From IMG/VR virus record IMGVR_UViG_3300018424_000307, positions 1 to 21,265 of that record: a stretch of DNA of 21,265 bases. One strand, 5' to 3'. The DNA comes from a virus. Shown piece after piece: positions 13,532 to 20,942 of the stretch (position 1 is the stretch's first letter; every line of letters starts with the position of its first letter). The notes beneath the pieces are model-generated. The model was not told the DNA's origin. It made no database searches and saw only the letters and a program-made list of their open reading frames with translations. Both the position numbers and the translations under genes were made by a program.

Positions 13532-13879
13532 CTAATATGTCCAGATAACGGGGGTAGCGGTGCGTATATCTACGTGTACAAAAGCTTTGGCTACGCCTAT
13601 TCCGTTAAAGCCAAGCTCTAGCGCTTTTTCGACAATAATACGCCTTTGCGCACCATCAGAAATCGCAATGTCTGCAGCAATCCCCTGCGTGTGTGTACCG
13701 GGCTTTTCTTTGACCGCTTCAATAGAATGTTTGGGAGAGCGATATCCCGAGCTAATAATAAATGGAAACCCGCAGTTTTCGCGCAATTGATCTAAAGCTT
13801 CTACAAATTCCGGTTTAATTTCGTTTTGGCCCGTTTCTCTGCATTTAAACTCGTCTAGCGTAAAGTGCTTGTAGCTCAT
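13532..13879 (-). CDS. Endolysin: M15 family peptidase (115 aa)
   Basis: A compact zinc-dependent D-Ala-D-Ala-type carboxypeptidase/endopeptidase. SSGYRSPKHSIEAVKEKPG carries the family's Arg (R47), HTQGIAADIAI gives the His-xn-Asp zinc ligands (H63 and D70), and VHVDIR supplies the terminal HxD (H102 and D104). These match the M15 pattern found in phage L-alanyl-D-glutamate or D-Ala-D-Ala endolysins. It is short and has no signal peptide or wall-binding domain, so export by a holin is expected. The 4-nt overlap with the upstream two-TM holin-like gene (ATGA) fits a lysis cassette. Confidence 0.9.
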   Translation of the reverse strand: MSYKHFTLDEFKCRETGQNEIKPEFVEALDQLRENCGFPFIISSGYRSPKHSIEAVKEKPGTHTQGIAADIAISDGAQRRIIVEKALELGFNGIGVAKAFVHVDIRTATPVIWTY

Positions 13880-14073
13880 TTTTCGCTCTTGCTTACAAAA
13901 AGTCCAAACGATCCGGTAAGCGCTCCCGTCATTACAGAAACTAAGGCTGCTTGTTCTGGGCTAGGATCCGGCAGTGTCATAAACCACTCTACAACCCGGT
14001 AAGTCATAAAAGTCATTGCTAAAATTAAAATTCTAGGAGCAAGACGCCAATCATCTAATTGGGCGGGAGTCAT
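13876..14073 (-). CDS. Two-TM holin-like protein (65 aa)
   Basis: Two hydrophobic stretches: about residues 12-32 (LAPRILILAMTFMTYRVVEW) and 41-61 (QAALVSVMTGALTGSFGLFV), with a short PDPSPE turn and a charged C-terminus (SKSEK). This is a class II-type small holin architecture. The pattern (MTPAQLD.WR..PR ... EQAALVSV.TGA) is one I recall as a common phage holin-like membrane protein. Its position between the 3TM holin and the endolysin, with ATGA overlaps on both sides, supports a lysis role, either as pore former or antiholin. Confidence 0.8.
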   Translation of the reverse strand: MTPAQLDDWRLAPRILILAMTFMTYRVVEWFMTLPDPSPEQAALVSVMTGALTGSFGLFVSKSEK

Positions 14074-14471
14074 TTTTCGCGTGAAACGCCTTTAGTTTTT
14101 TCAAAAGTACGCAAACCGCCAAGGCCCAACATACCCAATAAAACCGTTAGCAAGCTTTCCATTTCAAATGTAGGAAGTTCAGGGGTGCTTGCACCAGACA
14201 ATGCCAAGCCAAAAACGACAAGAGGCTGGCCAACAAAGTGCCAAGCCAAAGCAATGCCGCAAGTCCACCCAACAAATGGCCGCCAACCTGCGACAAAAAG
14301 CGACTTATGCGCCGCTTCTGCTCGGTTAACTTCAAGTTGGCCCTTTGCCAATTCTTGAGCATGGCGCTCGGACATTGTAGCAATTTCATGGGCCAGCCTC
14401 GCTCGTTCGTCTGCATCTGGAATAAACTTGTCCAGCAATCCTGTTACGGGGCCAATTAAGGCGTCAAGCAT
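14070..14471 (-). CDS. 3TM holin family protein (133 aa)
   Basis: A helical N-terminal domain (about 1-56, with RLAHEIATMSERHAQELAKG) leads into the membrane part that begins with AGWRPFVGWTCGIALAWHFV (about 61-80), then QPLVVFGLAL (82-91) and a last segment LLTVLLGMLGLGGLRTFEK (107-125). The AGWRPF.GW motif and the LLG.LGLGGLRTFEK end are the signature of the 3TM phage holin family (Holin_3TMs). It would insert in the inner membrane and time lysis. It is followed by the second holin-like gene and the peptidase. Confidence 0.9.
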   Translation of the reverse strand: MLDALIGPVTGLLDKFIPDADERARLAHEIATMSERHAQELAKGQLEVNRAEAAHKSLFVAGWRPFVGWTCGIALAWHFVGQPLVVFGLALSGASTPELPTFEMESLLTVLLGMLGLGGLRTFEKTKGVSREK

Positions 14472-15781
14472 TAGAACATTCCGCCCCCGCCACCGCCACC
14501 GCCTTGCGACGGTGGTGGCGGTGTTGGTTGAGAAGCAGGCATTTGCGCTTGATACTCATTTGTGGTCGAGCCCTGTCCGGGGCCTTGATATGAGGTTGCG
14601 TTCGGATCTCCAAAATATCCGGGTGTCTGCTGAGTAACAGGGTTTGATACCGCCGTCTGCTGGAAACCACCGCCCGTTCCAAAGCTAGATGTCATGTTGT
14701 TGATTCTAGGACCAAAACCACCGCCGAAAGGACCAAAGCCGCCGCCACCGAAACCACCGCCGTAAGGATTAGGTCTGCCGAAACCACCGCCGTAAGGACC
14801 AAAGCCGCCACCGCCGTAAGGGTTAGGTCTGCCGAAGCCGCCGCCGTAAGGGCCGAAGCCGCCACCGCCGTAAGGATTAGGTCTGCCGAAGCCGCCACCG
14901 CCGAAACCACCGCCGAAACCACCGCCAAAAGAAGGGCGCATGTAGGGATTTAAAAGGCTAGCTATACCGCCACCAAAACCCATAAAAGGCTGTGGCCCCC
15001 TTTGCGGCAGGTAGGGCAGTGAGAAATCAAGCCGTGGCCCCAAGTTATACCCCGAGTTATACCCCGAGTTTTGCGGAGGGTTAAATATCTCTGTAACTGC
15101 GCCCAAGGGTGGCCGTCCCGTAGAGCCCATTGGGTCCCCCCCTCCCGGAATCTCAACGCCATTCGGAAGTGGCGTGTGACCTCCCGTTAAATCTGGGCCC
15201 GGAGTTATGCTGCCTACTTCTCCGCTAGGAATGCCTGTCATAGGGCCCAAGCCCGGAGGCAAAGGCATTGGTTGTCCTATGCCTCCTGTTCCCGGCGGAA
15301 CGTTAGGGGGTCTAGGCATTGGTTGTCCTATTAGATTTGGATCTGGTCCTATTAGATTTGGATCTGGATTGCTCATTTCCGGCGGCACATATATGCCGGG
15401 GTCGCCTTGTTCAAAAGGACCCCCCGTTCCAACCGTGGCTGTAATCGGAGGCAGTGCTGGTTGATTTTTATTAAGCTCAAGAAAGCCTTCCCCGCCCGGG
15501 GGACTTGCGTTGCCTAAGCCCGGAGGAGGAGGAGGGGGAGGATTAAATACCTCTGCATTTATCGGGCCTATGGGCCGTGGGCCCGGTGTTACTGGACCTA
15601 CGGGCCGTGGAAGAGGCCTTACTGAATTAAAAAACCCTGTATCATCAGGAATAAGACTTCTAAGATCCGTCCGTATAGGACGATTTCTGGGACCTGCGGG
15701 CCGTGGAGTAGGTCTAACAAACGGGTCGGATGATGCCGTCGCTTGAGGAGAGCTAATAGATCCTCTTTGATAAATAGCCAT
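14471..15781 (-). CDS. Pro/Gly-rich repeat protein (436 aa)
   Basis: Mostly low complexity. Residues 1-280 are Pro-rich with scattered PRPxGP and FNPPP phrases. Residues 280-360 are a Gly-rich block with 18-residue units RPNPYGGGGFGPYGGGFG. The end is PPPPSQGGGGGGGGMF. A short NPYMRPSF and a GGGIASLLNPYM segment break the run. No domain is recognised and no catalytic residue visible. Such a composition is expected to be disordered. It lies between the 66-aa basic protein and the 3TM holin, ending TAATG on the holin start. The role is unknown; a virion-associated or ejected protein, or an assembly factor, are possibilities. Confidence 0.7.
   Translation of the reverse strand: MAIYQRGSISSPQATASSDPFVRPTPRPAGPRNRPIRTDLRSLIPDDTGFFNSVRPLPRPVGPVTPGPRPIGPINAEVFNPPPPPPPGLGNASPPGGEGFLELNKNQPALPPITATVGTGGPFEQGDPGIYVPPEMSNPDPNLIGPDPNLIGQPMPRPPNVPPGTGGIGQPMPLPPGLGPMTGIPSGEVGSITPGPDLTGGHTPLPNGVEIPGGGDPMGSTGRPPLGAVTEIFNPPQNSGYNSGYNLGPRLDFSLPYLPQRGPQPFMGFGGGIASLLNPYMRPSFGGGFGGGFGGGGFGRPNPYGGGGFGPYGGGFGRPNPYGGGGFGPYGGGFGRPNPYGGGFGGGGFGPFGGGFGPRINNMTSSFGTGGGFQQTAVSNPVTQQTPGYFGDPNATSYQGPGQGSTTNEYQAQMPASQPTPPPPSQGGGGGGGGMF
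14707..14935 (-). repeat. 54-nt Gly-rich tandem repeats
   Basis: The phrase GG(A/G)TTAGGTCTGCC recurs at 14766, 14820 and 14874 (54 nt apart), framed by partial copies on each side. The units encode RPNPYGGGGFGPYGGGFG with mostly synonymous third-base changes. The near-identity with a multiple-of-three period suggests duplication and possible copy-number variation. Confidence 0.85.
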
Positions 15782-15792
15782 TTTTTATTCCC

Positions 15793-15993
15793 CTAGCAAC
15801 TCGTGAACCGTGAACCGCGGAGCGCGGCACCCATGCCTTTTTTCTTGCCCGTGGTAACTTTACCCATGGCCGTGTTAGGCGTTTTTTCTGCCTTGGCAGA
15901 GGCGTAGGGGATAGACCCCTGACCTTTAATTTCTGCCTTGTTTACAGGCTTTGGTGCGCTTGCTGCCGGAGCGCCATTAACTTTAACTTTCAT
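15793..15993 (-). CDS. Small basic protein ending AALRGSRFTSC (66 aa)
   Basis: An Ala/Lys/Gly/Pro-rich short protein: a Pro-Lys linker (SAPKPVNKAEIKGQGSIPYA) and a C-terminal KKKGMGAALRGSRFTSC. Such short basic tails ending in a GAALRG.RF pattern recur in marine phage structural regions next to portal genes. ATG 15993 follows the portal stop by one base, with AGGAA upstream. The single C-terminal Cys is notable. It probably accompanies portal or DNA packaging; the role is not known. Confidence 0.7.
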   Translation of the reverse strand: MKVKVNGAPAASAPKPVNKAEIKGQGSIPYASAKAEKTPNTAMGKVTTGKKKGMGAALRGSRFTSC

Positions 15994-15994
15994 A

Positions 15995-18448
15995 TCATTG
16001 ATTCCTGTCGAATCGCTGTTTCATTAATTCACGCTCCATCGCGGCATCAATTCTTGCCTGCGTCTGGCGCTCCTGACTAGCCAACCTTTGCTGGAACTCC
16101 GTAGCCTTGTTCTGCATACGCTGTTGATCAAGCTGCAATTCGGCTTGATCCATCTGGAACTCCTGTTGCTGGGCCTGCTGGTCCATTTGAAGCTCTTGTT
16201 GCTTCAATTGTATCAAAGGATCGGGTCCCTGTTGACCCTCTCCATTTATCTGCGCGGACAATTGCTTAAGCTGCTGGAACTCTTGCGCGTTAAGTTGCGC
16301 CGTCATTGCCTCCAACTCAAGCTCTAAGTCTGGCGTTAAGGGCTGTCCGCCGGTCTGCTGAATTAACTGCGCGGTAGCCATTTCTTGAGACTTTAACTTT
16401 ACATGCTCAAGTATATGTTTTTGCAAGGAAATTCCTGCTTGCGGTATGCCTTGAAGCATGGGCGACGAGCCAAATACCATGTGCGCCATAATGTGCGCAT
16501 CATGATCTTGACCCTCAAACGCTTTCAGTTGAACCATGTCAATCGCGTCAATGTTCTCCTGCGCAGGATCTTTCGGTATAGGATCATCCGAAGACGGCGC
16601 AATCAAAATCTTGTCAATGTCGTTGACTCCGAGCGCCTCATACATGCGGCGATAGGCTTCATGCAGGTCATGCATCTGCGGTGCCTGCATTGCCATTTCA
16701 AGTTGAGACTGTGCCAATGCAATGCGCTGTGCCTGAGAGAATGTGTTGGGGTTTGAAACAGGTACTACATCTACCCTGTCGTCAAAGTCCTGACGCATGA
16801 TGGCACGATCACCACCCGCTACCGCGTAAGGATACTCTTGCGGCAAATACTCCGACATGACGCGAGCAAGCAGCTTAAACTCCTGCTTCATGCCATAGTG
16901 CAGGCGCTTATGCACAGCACTCATGACCCGCGAACCTTGCTCCAACAACGCCACCGTGGTGCCTACTGCCGCCTGCTGGTTACCGTCGCCCACCTTCATA
17001 TCAGTGATCGTGGCAAACCGTTGGCCCGCATCTACTACAAAACCAAGCAATTGCATCAAAGTGCCGTCAGGCCCTTTGAAAGGCAACGGCATTAGAGAGT
17101 CGCGGATCGCGCCTCCCGGAGCATCGACATCACGGAATTCACCGGGCTGTAAGGGCTCCTCATCATCCCGTACCCGTAATCCCCGAGCCTTGAAGCCAGC
17201 AGGAAGATTAGAAAGAGTACCAGCATCAATAAGCTGGCGAAGAGCCGCCGTGGCCGTTCTGGACAGGCCGCCAATGGTATGGATAAGACCGAGACCATAG
17301 AATCCGAATCCCGGCAAAAATTTGTAATGAACGAAGTATTGAATTTTTTGTTTTTTGTCATCTTCTTCGCGGTAATTACGTCGGATAGAAAGGATTTGTC
17401 CAGTGTCCTCACTAATCGTAACCACATAAGGTATTTTAATGCCTGTTGGTTCACCATCTTCCCCTAATTCTTCAAACCCGGGCAGATCCAAGTTTACGTG
17501 GCACTCCAGCAACGTGCAGTCGTAATCCAAGTTTGAAGGCTCTATGCCCCCAAGCTTGTTCATTTCATCACGCACTTCGTCATCAGAGCCCTGCGTAGGA
17601 TGCACCGGAATATCGCTGTAAAAACCCATGATCTGCCGCTTTCGCAAATCATTCATGGACATCTTGACTACTTGAGTAATGTTTTCGCAAGAATCAAGGT
17701 CTGTTGCGCCATACGGCACAACAATGTCTTGAGCAGGCACAAACTTACTAACGGCGCGGTCTATGGCCTCGTCGTAATAAACTTTCTTAAAGGTAGAGCC
17801 TGCCAAAGGCAGATAGAACAGCATTTGATCAAATTCAGGAGTGTATTCCTCCATCACGTTTGTGATGTAGTAGTTCATAAACTCCTTTACACGGTACGCT
17901 TGCGCCTCATTTTCTTTTGTCTTTTCACCAACAACCGCCGTTCGGACCGGACCTGTTGGCGGCAAAAGCTCATTAAAGGCTTGCGCTTGGAATTGCGTTG
18001 CGGCCTCCGCAAGAAGCGGATGCGTTACGCCAGTTGCGCCCCGAAACGGCAGCGTTCTTTCTTCGTAGTTATAACCCAGAAGATCTAGGCCCTTAGAGTA
18101 AGCATCTTCCCACTCTGAACGGGAGGACTTATTAGCGTCAAAGTCGCTTAAAAGCTCAGAAGAAAGTTGACCAAGCTCTCTGTCGTCCAGTTCATCTGCC
18201 AAATTGCGATAAAAATCACCTTCATCCATGCCCATAAGGGCCATCGGATCAAAGTCAACGGTGACCCCACCGTCTTCCTCTTCTTCGATTTCTATGCCAT
18301 CTGGAAGCATTTCATTCATAGAACCGACAAAAGTGCCCGGAGCAGCAATCTCTATGTCTAGTTCCATTTCTTCTTCCGTAATCTCTGGTTGCATGGACGT
18401 ACCGTCCATCAAAGAAGAAAGAAGCGCTTTATCGTCGCCGTTAGCCAT
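15995..18448 (-). CDS. Portal protein, P22-like (817 aa)
   Basis: An acidic N-terminus (about 1-75, EMELDIEIAAPGTF and EIEEEEDGGV) is followed by the portal core, beginning near residue 125 with LLGYNYEERTLPFRGATGVT and TQFQAQAFNELLPPTGPVRT. The wing and stem region holds RRNYREEDDKKQKIQYFVHY, FLPGFGFYGLGLIHTIGGLS and RTATAALRQLIDAGTLSNLP, then GDGNQQAAVGTTVALLEQGS and HKRLHYGMKQEFKLLARVMS. The last ~130 residues are Q-rich helices (crown/barrel-like, as P22 portal's C-terminal barrel). P22 portal is about 725 aa; the extra length is at both ends. It forms the dodecameric vertex through which DNA is packaged. AGGAC lies upstream of ATG 18448. Confidence 0.9.
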   Translation of the reverse strand: MANGDDKALLSSLMDGTSMQPEITEEEMELDIEIAAPGTFVGSMNEMLPDGIEIEEEEDGGVTVDFDPMALMGMDEGDFYRNLADELDDRELGQLSSELLSDFDANKSSRSEWEDAYSKGLDLLGYNYEERTLPFRGATGVTHPLLAEAATQFQAQAFNELLPPTGPVRTAVVGEKTKENEAQAYRVKEFMNYYITNVMEEYTPEFDQMLFYLPLAGSTFKKVYYDEAIDRAVSKFVPAQDIVVPYGATDLDSCENITQVVKMSMNDLRKRQIMGFYSDIPVHPTQGSDDEVRDEMNKLGGIEPSNLDYDCTLLECHVNLDLPGFEELGEDGEPTGIKIPYVVTISEDTGQILSIRRNYREEDDKKQKIQYFVHYKFLPGFGFYGLGLIHTIGGLSRTATAALRQLIDAGTLSNLPAGFKARGLRVRDDEEPLQPGEFRDVDAPGGAIRDSLMPLPFKGPDGTLMQLLGFVVDAGQRFATITDMKVGDGNQQAAVGTTVALLEQGSRVMSAVHKRLHYGMKQEFKLLARVMSEYLPQEYPYAVAGGDRAIMRQDFDDRVDVVPVSNPNTFSQAQRIALAQSQLEMAMQAPQMHDLHEAYRRMYEALGVNDIDKILIAPSSDDPIPKDPAQENIDAIDMVQLKAFEGQDHDAHIMAHMVFGSSPMLQGIPQAGISLQKHILEHVKLKSQEMATAQLIQQTGGQPLTPDLELELEAMTAQLNAQEFQQLKQLSAQINGEGQQGPDPLIQLKQQELQMDQQAQQQEFQMDQAELQLDQQRMQNKATEFQQRLASQERQTQARIDAAMERELMKQRFDRNQ

Positions 18449-18485
18449 GTGATTTGTCCTGTGCTTTATGCAATTCTATCACGCC

Positions 18486-19214
18486 TTAGTTGCCGCAAGT
18501 TATTGATGTTGCGCCTGTGGCAGGGTCCGCGGTGGCAGAACATATAACAGGATCGGGTATCTCTAAAAGAATGTTTTCTAGGCCAGAGGTGTACGTTGAC
18601 CAAACATCGCTGTACAGCGCATTGTTTCCTGCATCCAACGTGATTAACCCCTGTATCGCATTGGTTCCCAGAGTTGTAACTCCGCTAATGCCCGCAGTGC
18701 CGAGCGTAACGTTGGAGTCAATGCCTGCGATGCCCAGTGTCACCATGCCGTCAACAAACGGTGTGTAATCAATGTTCCCAATTACATCGCCCGTTATCTG
18801 ATGAGCATCCACAAACGAGCCATACAAAGCCTGATTGTCTGCAGACTCCGCAGAAATACGAGCCAAATCAACTTGGCTGTTGTACCGCGCCATGGTCTTA
18901 GCCGAATCTGCTTGCATCCACATCATGCCCAAACTGGTCACAGGAGTAGCCAAAACAGACGCCCACTGAAGCGCCTCTGACTGTTGTGGAATCGGCTGGA
19001 TAGATTGCGTGTTAGTCAAAGCAAGCGCCATGACTGCGGCACTTGCCGCTTGACCATCTCCAGACGCGGCAATCTTGGACAAAGCATCAAACTTAGCTTG
19101 ATGCGCCAAAGCATTTGCCTCTGCCGTCTTCTGCACCGCCTCATAATATTGTGAGCTAGAACTAGCGCACCCCGTTATAAAAACCGCTAAAACCATTATC
19201 GCTAATGCTTTCAC
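18486..19214 (-). CDS. Phage-encoded lipoprotein (242 aa)
   Basis: It begins MKALAIMVLAVFITGCASSS: a positively charged start, hydrophobic core and lipobox ITGC (C16). After Cys comes a Ser cluster and an amphipathic Ala-rich helical domain (YYEAVQKTAEANALAHQAKF, then AASAAVMALALTNTQS). The C-terminal part has several nearly parallel segments (VTLGIAGIDSNVTLGTAGIS and GVTTLGTNAIQGLITLDAG), suggesting repeated beta strands. The protein is predicted to be exported and anchored to a membrane, with no Cys apart from the lipobox and two at the C-terminus. It could be a spanin-like, superinfection-exclusion or virion-membrane protein. It starts at GTG coupled to the previous gene through GTGA. Confidence 0.75.
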   Translation of the reverse strand: MKALAIMVLAVFITGCASSSSQYYEAVQKTAEANALAHQAKFDALSKIAASGDGQAASAAVMALALTNTQSIQPIPQQSEALQWASVLATPVTSLGMMWMQADSAKTMARYNSQVDLARISAESADNQALYGSFVDAHQITGDVIGNIDYTPFVDGMVTLGIAGIDSNVTLGTAGISGVTTLGTNAIQGLITLDAGNNALYSDVWSTYTSGLENILLEIPDPVICSATADPATGATSITCGN

Positions 19215-19336
19215 TTCTTTTTCCCCTTCTTAGCTAAATATGCCTTGTACGCCCGCTCGGCGGAGGCGCGGCTGGTATACATCGCCTTACCCTTACCAAT
19301 GCGGTATTTTCCATTTGAAGCTTTAGTTACTGGCAA
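19211..19336 (-). CDS. Small basic protein with TTG start (41 aa)
   Basis: The frame ends in TGA at 19213-19211, overlapping the lipoprotein's GTG start (GTGA). Read upstream, it gives VTKASNGKYRIGKGKAMYTS and RASAERAYKAYLAKKGKKK. An in-frame TAG stands three codons upstream of TTG 19336, so only TTG (with AGG 5 nt upstream) or the internal ATG at codon 19 can start it. The pattern KYRIGKGKAMYTS.ASAERAY.AYLAKK looks like a conserved short phage protein. It is helical and Lys-rich. The function is unknown; the location before a lipoprotein gene and after a disordered protein gives no further clue. Confidence 0.65.
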   Translation of the reverse strand: MPVTKASNGKYRIGKGKAMYTSRASAERAYKAYLAKKGKKK

Positions 19337-19349
19337 AACTACCTATCCC

Positions 19350-19367
19350 ACGCCGAATGTCCGGCGT
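19350..19367 (-). other. 6-bp hairpin in the gap before the 41-aa gene
   Basis: ACGCCG and CGGCGT (19350-19355 and 19362-19367) pair perfectly around a 6-nt loop. The hairpin sits between the stop of the 517-aa gene (19389) and the ribosome site of the TTG-started gene, without a T run, so termination is not indicated. It could affect access to that ribosome site. Confidence 0.5.
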
Positions 19368-19388
19368 CATAAACATATTCTTAGCTAC

Positions 19389-20942
19389 TTAACCCGCCAT
19401 GGGCATGATGCCCTGCTGCATCGTGGGCGGTGGTCCGGGGGCCGTGGGCGGTGGTCCGGGCGGCATCATACCTTGTGGGGGCATACCCCCCGGTGGCATA
19501 CCCGGTGGGCCCTGTGGAGGCATCATACCTTGCGGCGGGGCTCCGGGCGGACCTTGCGGCGGCATCTGTTGTTGCATCATCTGCTGTTGTTGCTGTTGCA
19601 TCTGCTGCTGTTGTTGCTGTTGTTGCTGTTGCGCAATTTTTTGCATCGTGCGCTTAAATGCCGCCATCTTTCGATCACGGTTCACGGCGTCGGCGTTTTG
19701 ATATTTCAACAGAAAAGACTCAATCCCTTCTCCGCTAGCAGGCGTTTCATCTTTAACCATTAAACTAGCAATACCTTCGCCAACTTCGCCGCCATCTTTC
19801 ATGCCGGGAGGGGGTTCTTCCGTGGCCGGGGGTTCTTCCGTGGCCGGGGATTCTTCCGTAGCCGGTGGTTCTTCCGTGGCCGACTCTACGCCAGCATCGG
19901 GAGAAGACATTCCCAAATCAACTTCGCGTTCTTGCGAGGCTAAATAATCGTCTATGGCTTTTTGAATGGCTGATGCATCAATGCCCATAAAACCCGTGTC
20001 AAAAAAATCTGGCAACGTGTCGATGCCGGAAGGCGTGTATGAGTCTTCAGCAGCTTTTGTCGCGGCCCGCCGTTCGATTTCTTTTTCCATTGCGTCTTCA
20101 TCAAAAAAATCAGGAGTGCGGCGGCTACGGGCTTTGCCCATAAACGCAGAAAAATCTCCAAAATCAGGGAGCATATCGCCCGAAAACCCTAAGCTAGGCG
20201 CGGTGTCTGGCCCTTCAAAAACAGGGGGCGGGGCAGGTGGCGGTGAAGTCGGCTCTTTTGGCGGTGGAGGCGGAGGCGGCGGGGGTTCTTCTACATATGT
20301 TTTTTCGTCGCCTTCGTACAAGGGCAGCGAATTTGTGTCTACAAAAACGTCTCTTTTAAAAGCTTCACTGGGAGCAACAAAAACATCTTGTAATGCGTTT
20401 GCGCGAGCCGCATCTGAAGGGCGACTTGGCAATAAATTGCCTTCTGCATCACGGCCAATTCGCACCTGCTCGGGCATTACTGACTCATAGCCGTAAGTTT
20501 CTGTGAAACTAGAATTGGGCCGGAAACTGCCGGTCTCAGCGTACTGATCGTTCAAGAAGTTTGTCAAAATATTGACTCGCCTCATGCTATCAGAGTTAAA
20601 ATCTGAGCCGCTAAAATCTAGCTCTCCCGCTCGGTTTAGGAACGACGAAGAGTTAGACAGCTCAGTGCCCTGCTCCGCAGACTCTGAAAACCACTTTAAA
20701 AACCAGTTGTAGTCTTTTTCGTTAAGAAGGCCCAAATCCCGCATCGTATCTACAACTTGACGATTGGTAGCGCCCTCTTTGAAGCTCATTGTGCCGTCAG
20801 CGTTTTTGATCAAATAGTCCGGTAAAGCGGGAGGCTTGTACGGAGTAGTAAAGGGATTACCCCCACCGCCAAAAGGGTTGTCGAGATAGTTCCTTAAGTT
20901 ATTTCGCAAATATTCATTTAGATATCTATTTGGTACAGGCAT
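19389..20942 (-). CDS. Large Pro/Gln-rich disordered protein with GRDxEGNLLPSRP motif (517 aa)
   Basis: Residues 1-215 are the only compact part (YLNEYLRNNLRNYLDNPFGG, then VVDTMRDLGLLNEKDYNWFL and MRRVNILTNFLNDQYAETGS), with GRDAEGNLLPSRP at 163-175, a phrase also present in the 369-aa protein. A Pro run (219-228) opens a disordered part. Three similar phrases, LPDFGDFSAFMG, TPDFFDEDAMEK and LPDFFDTGFMG, look like linear interaction motifs. Four ATEEPP-type units are followed by MKDGGEVGEGIASLMV, a helical stretch, and a poly-Gln tract with a PPQG(P/M) tail. No enzyme motif is visible. The function is unknown; a virion assembly or ejected protein are possible. It overlaps the upstream gene by 1 nt (TAATG). 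Confidence 0.75.
   Translation of the reverse strand: MPVPNRYLNEYLRNNLRNYLDNPFGGGGNPFTTPYKPPALPDYLIKNADGTMSFKEGATNRQVVDTMRDLGLLNEKDYNWFLKWFSESAEQGTELSNSSSFLNRAGELDFSGSDFNSDSMRRVNILTNFLNDQYAETGSFRPNSSFTETYGYESVMPEQVRIGRDAEGNLLPSRPSDAARANALQDVFVAPSEAFKRDVFVDTNSLPLYEGDEKTYVEEPPPPPPPPPKEPTSPPPAPPPVFEGPDTAPSLGFSGDMLPDFGDFSAFMGKARSRRTPDFFDEDAMEKEIERRAATKAAEDSYTPSGIDTLPDFFDTGFMGIDASAIQKAIDDYLASQEREVDLGMSSPDAGVESATEEPPATEESPATEEPPATEEPPPGMKDGGEVGEGIASLMVKDETPASGEGIESFLLKYQNADAVNRDRKMAAFKRTMQKIAQQQQQQQQQQMQQQQQQMMQQQMPPQGPPGAPPQGMMPPQGPPGMPPGGMPPQGMMPPGPPPTAPGPPPTMQQGIMPMAG
19813..19884 (-). repeat. Four 18-nt tandem repeats encoding ATEEPP-type units
   Basis: Units at 19813-19830, 19831-19848, 19849-19866 and 19867-19884, each a copy of GGTTCTTCCGTGGCCGGG with few changes. 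They encode the EEPPAT series of the 517-aa protein. The multiple-of-three period keeps the frame. Confidence 0.85.

Noticed and set aside
19399-19701. Plus-strand Gly/Cys-rich open frame
   Set aside because: Antisense of the Pro/Gln repeat end of the 517-aa gene; the poly-Cys run is an artefact of reading CAG/CAA repeats backwards.
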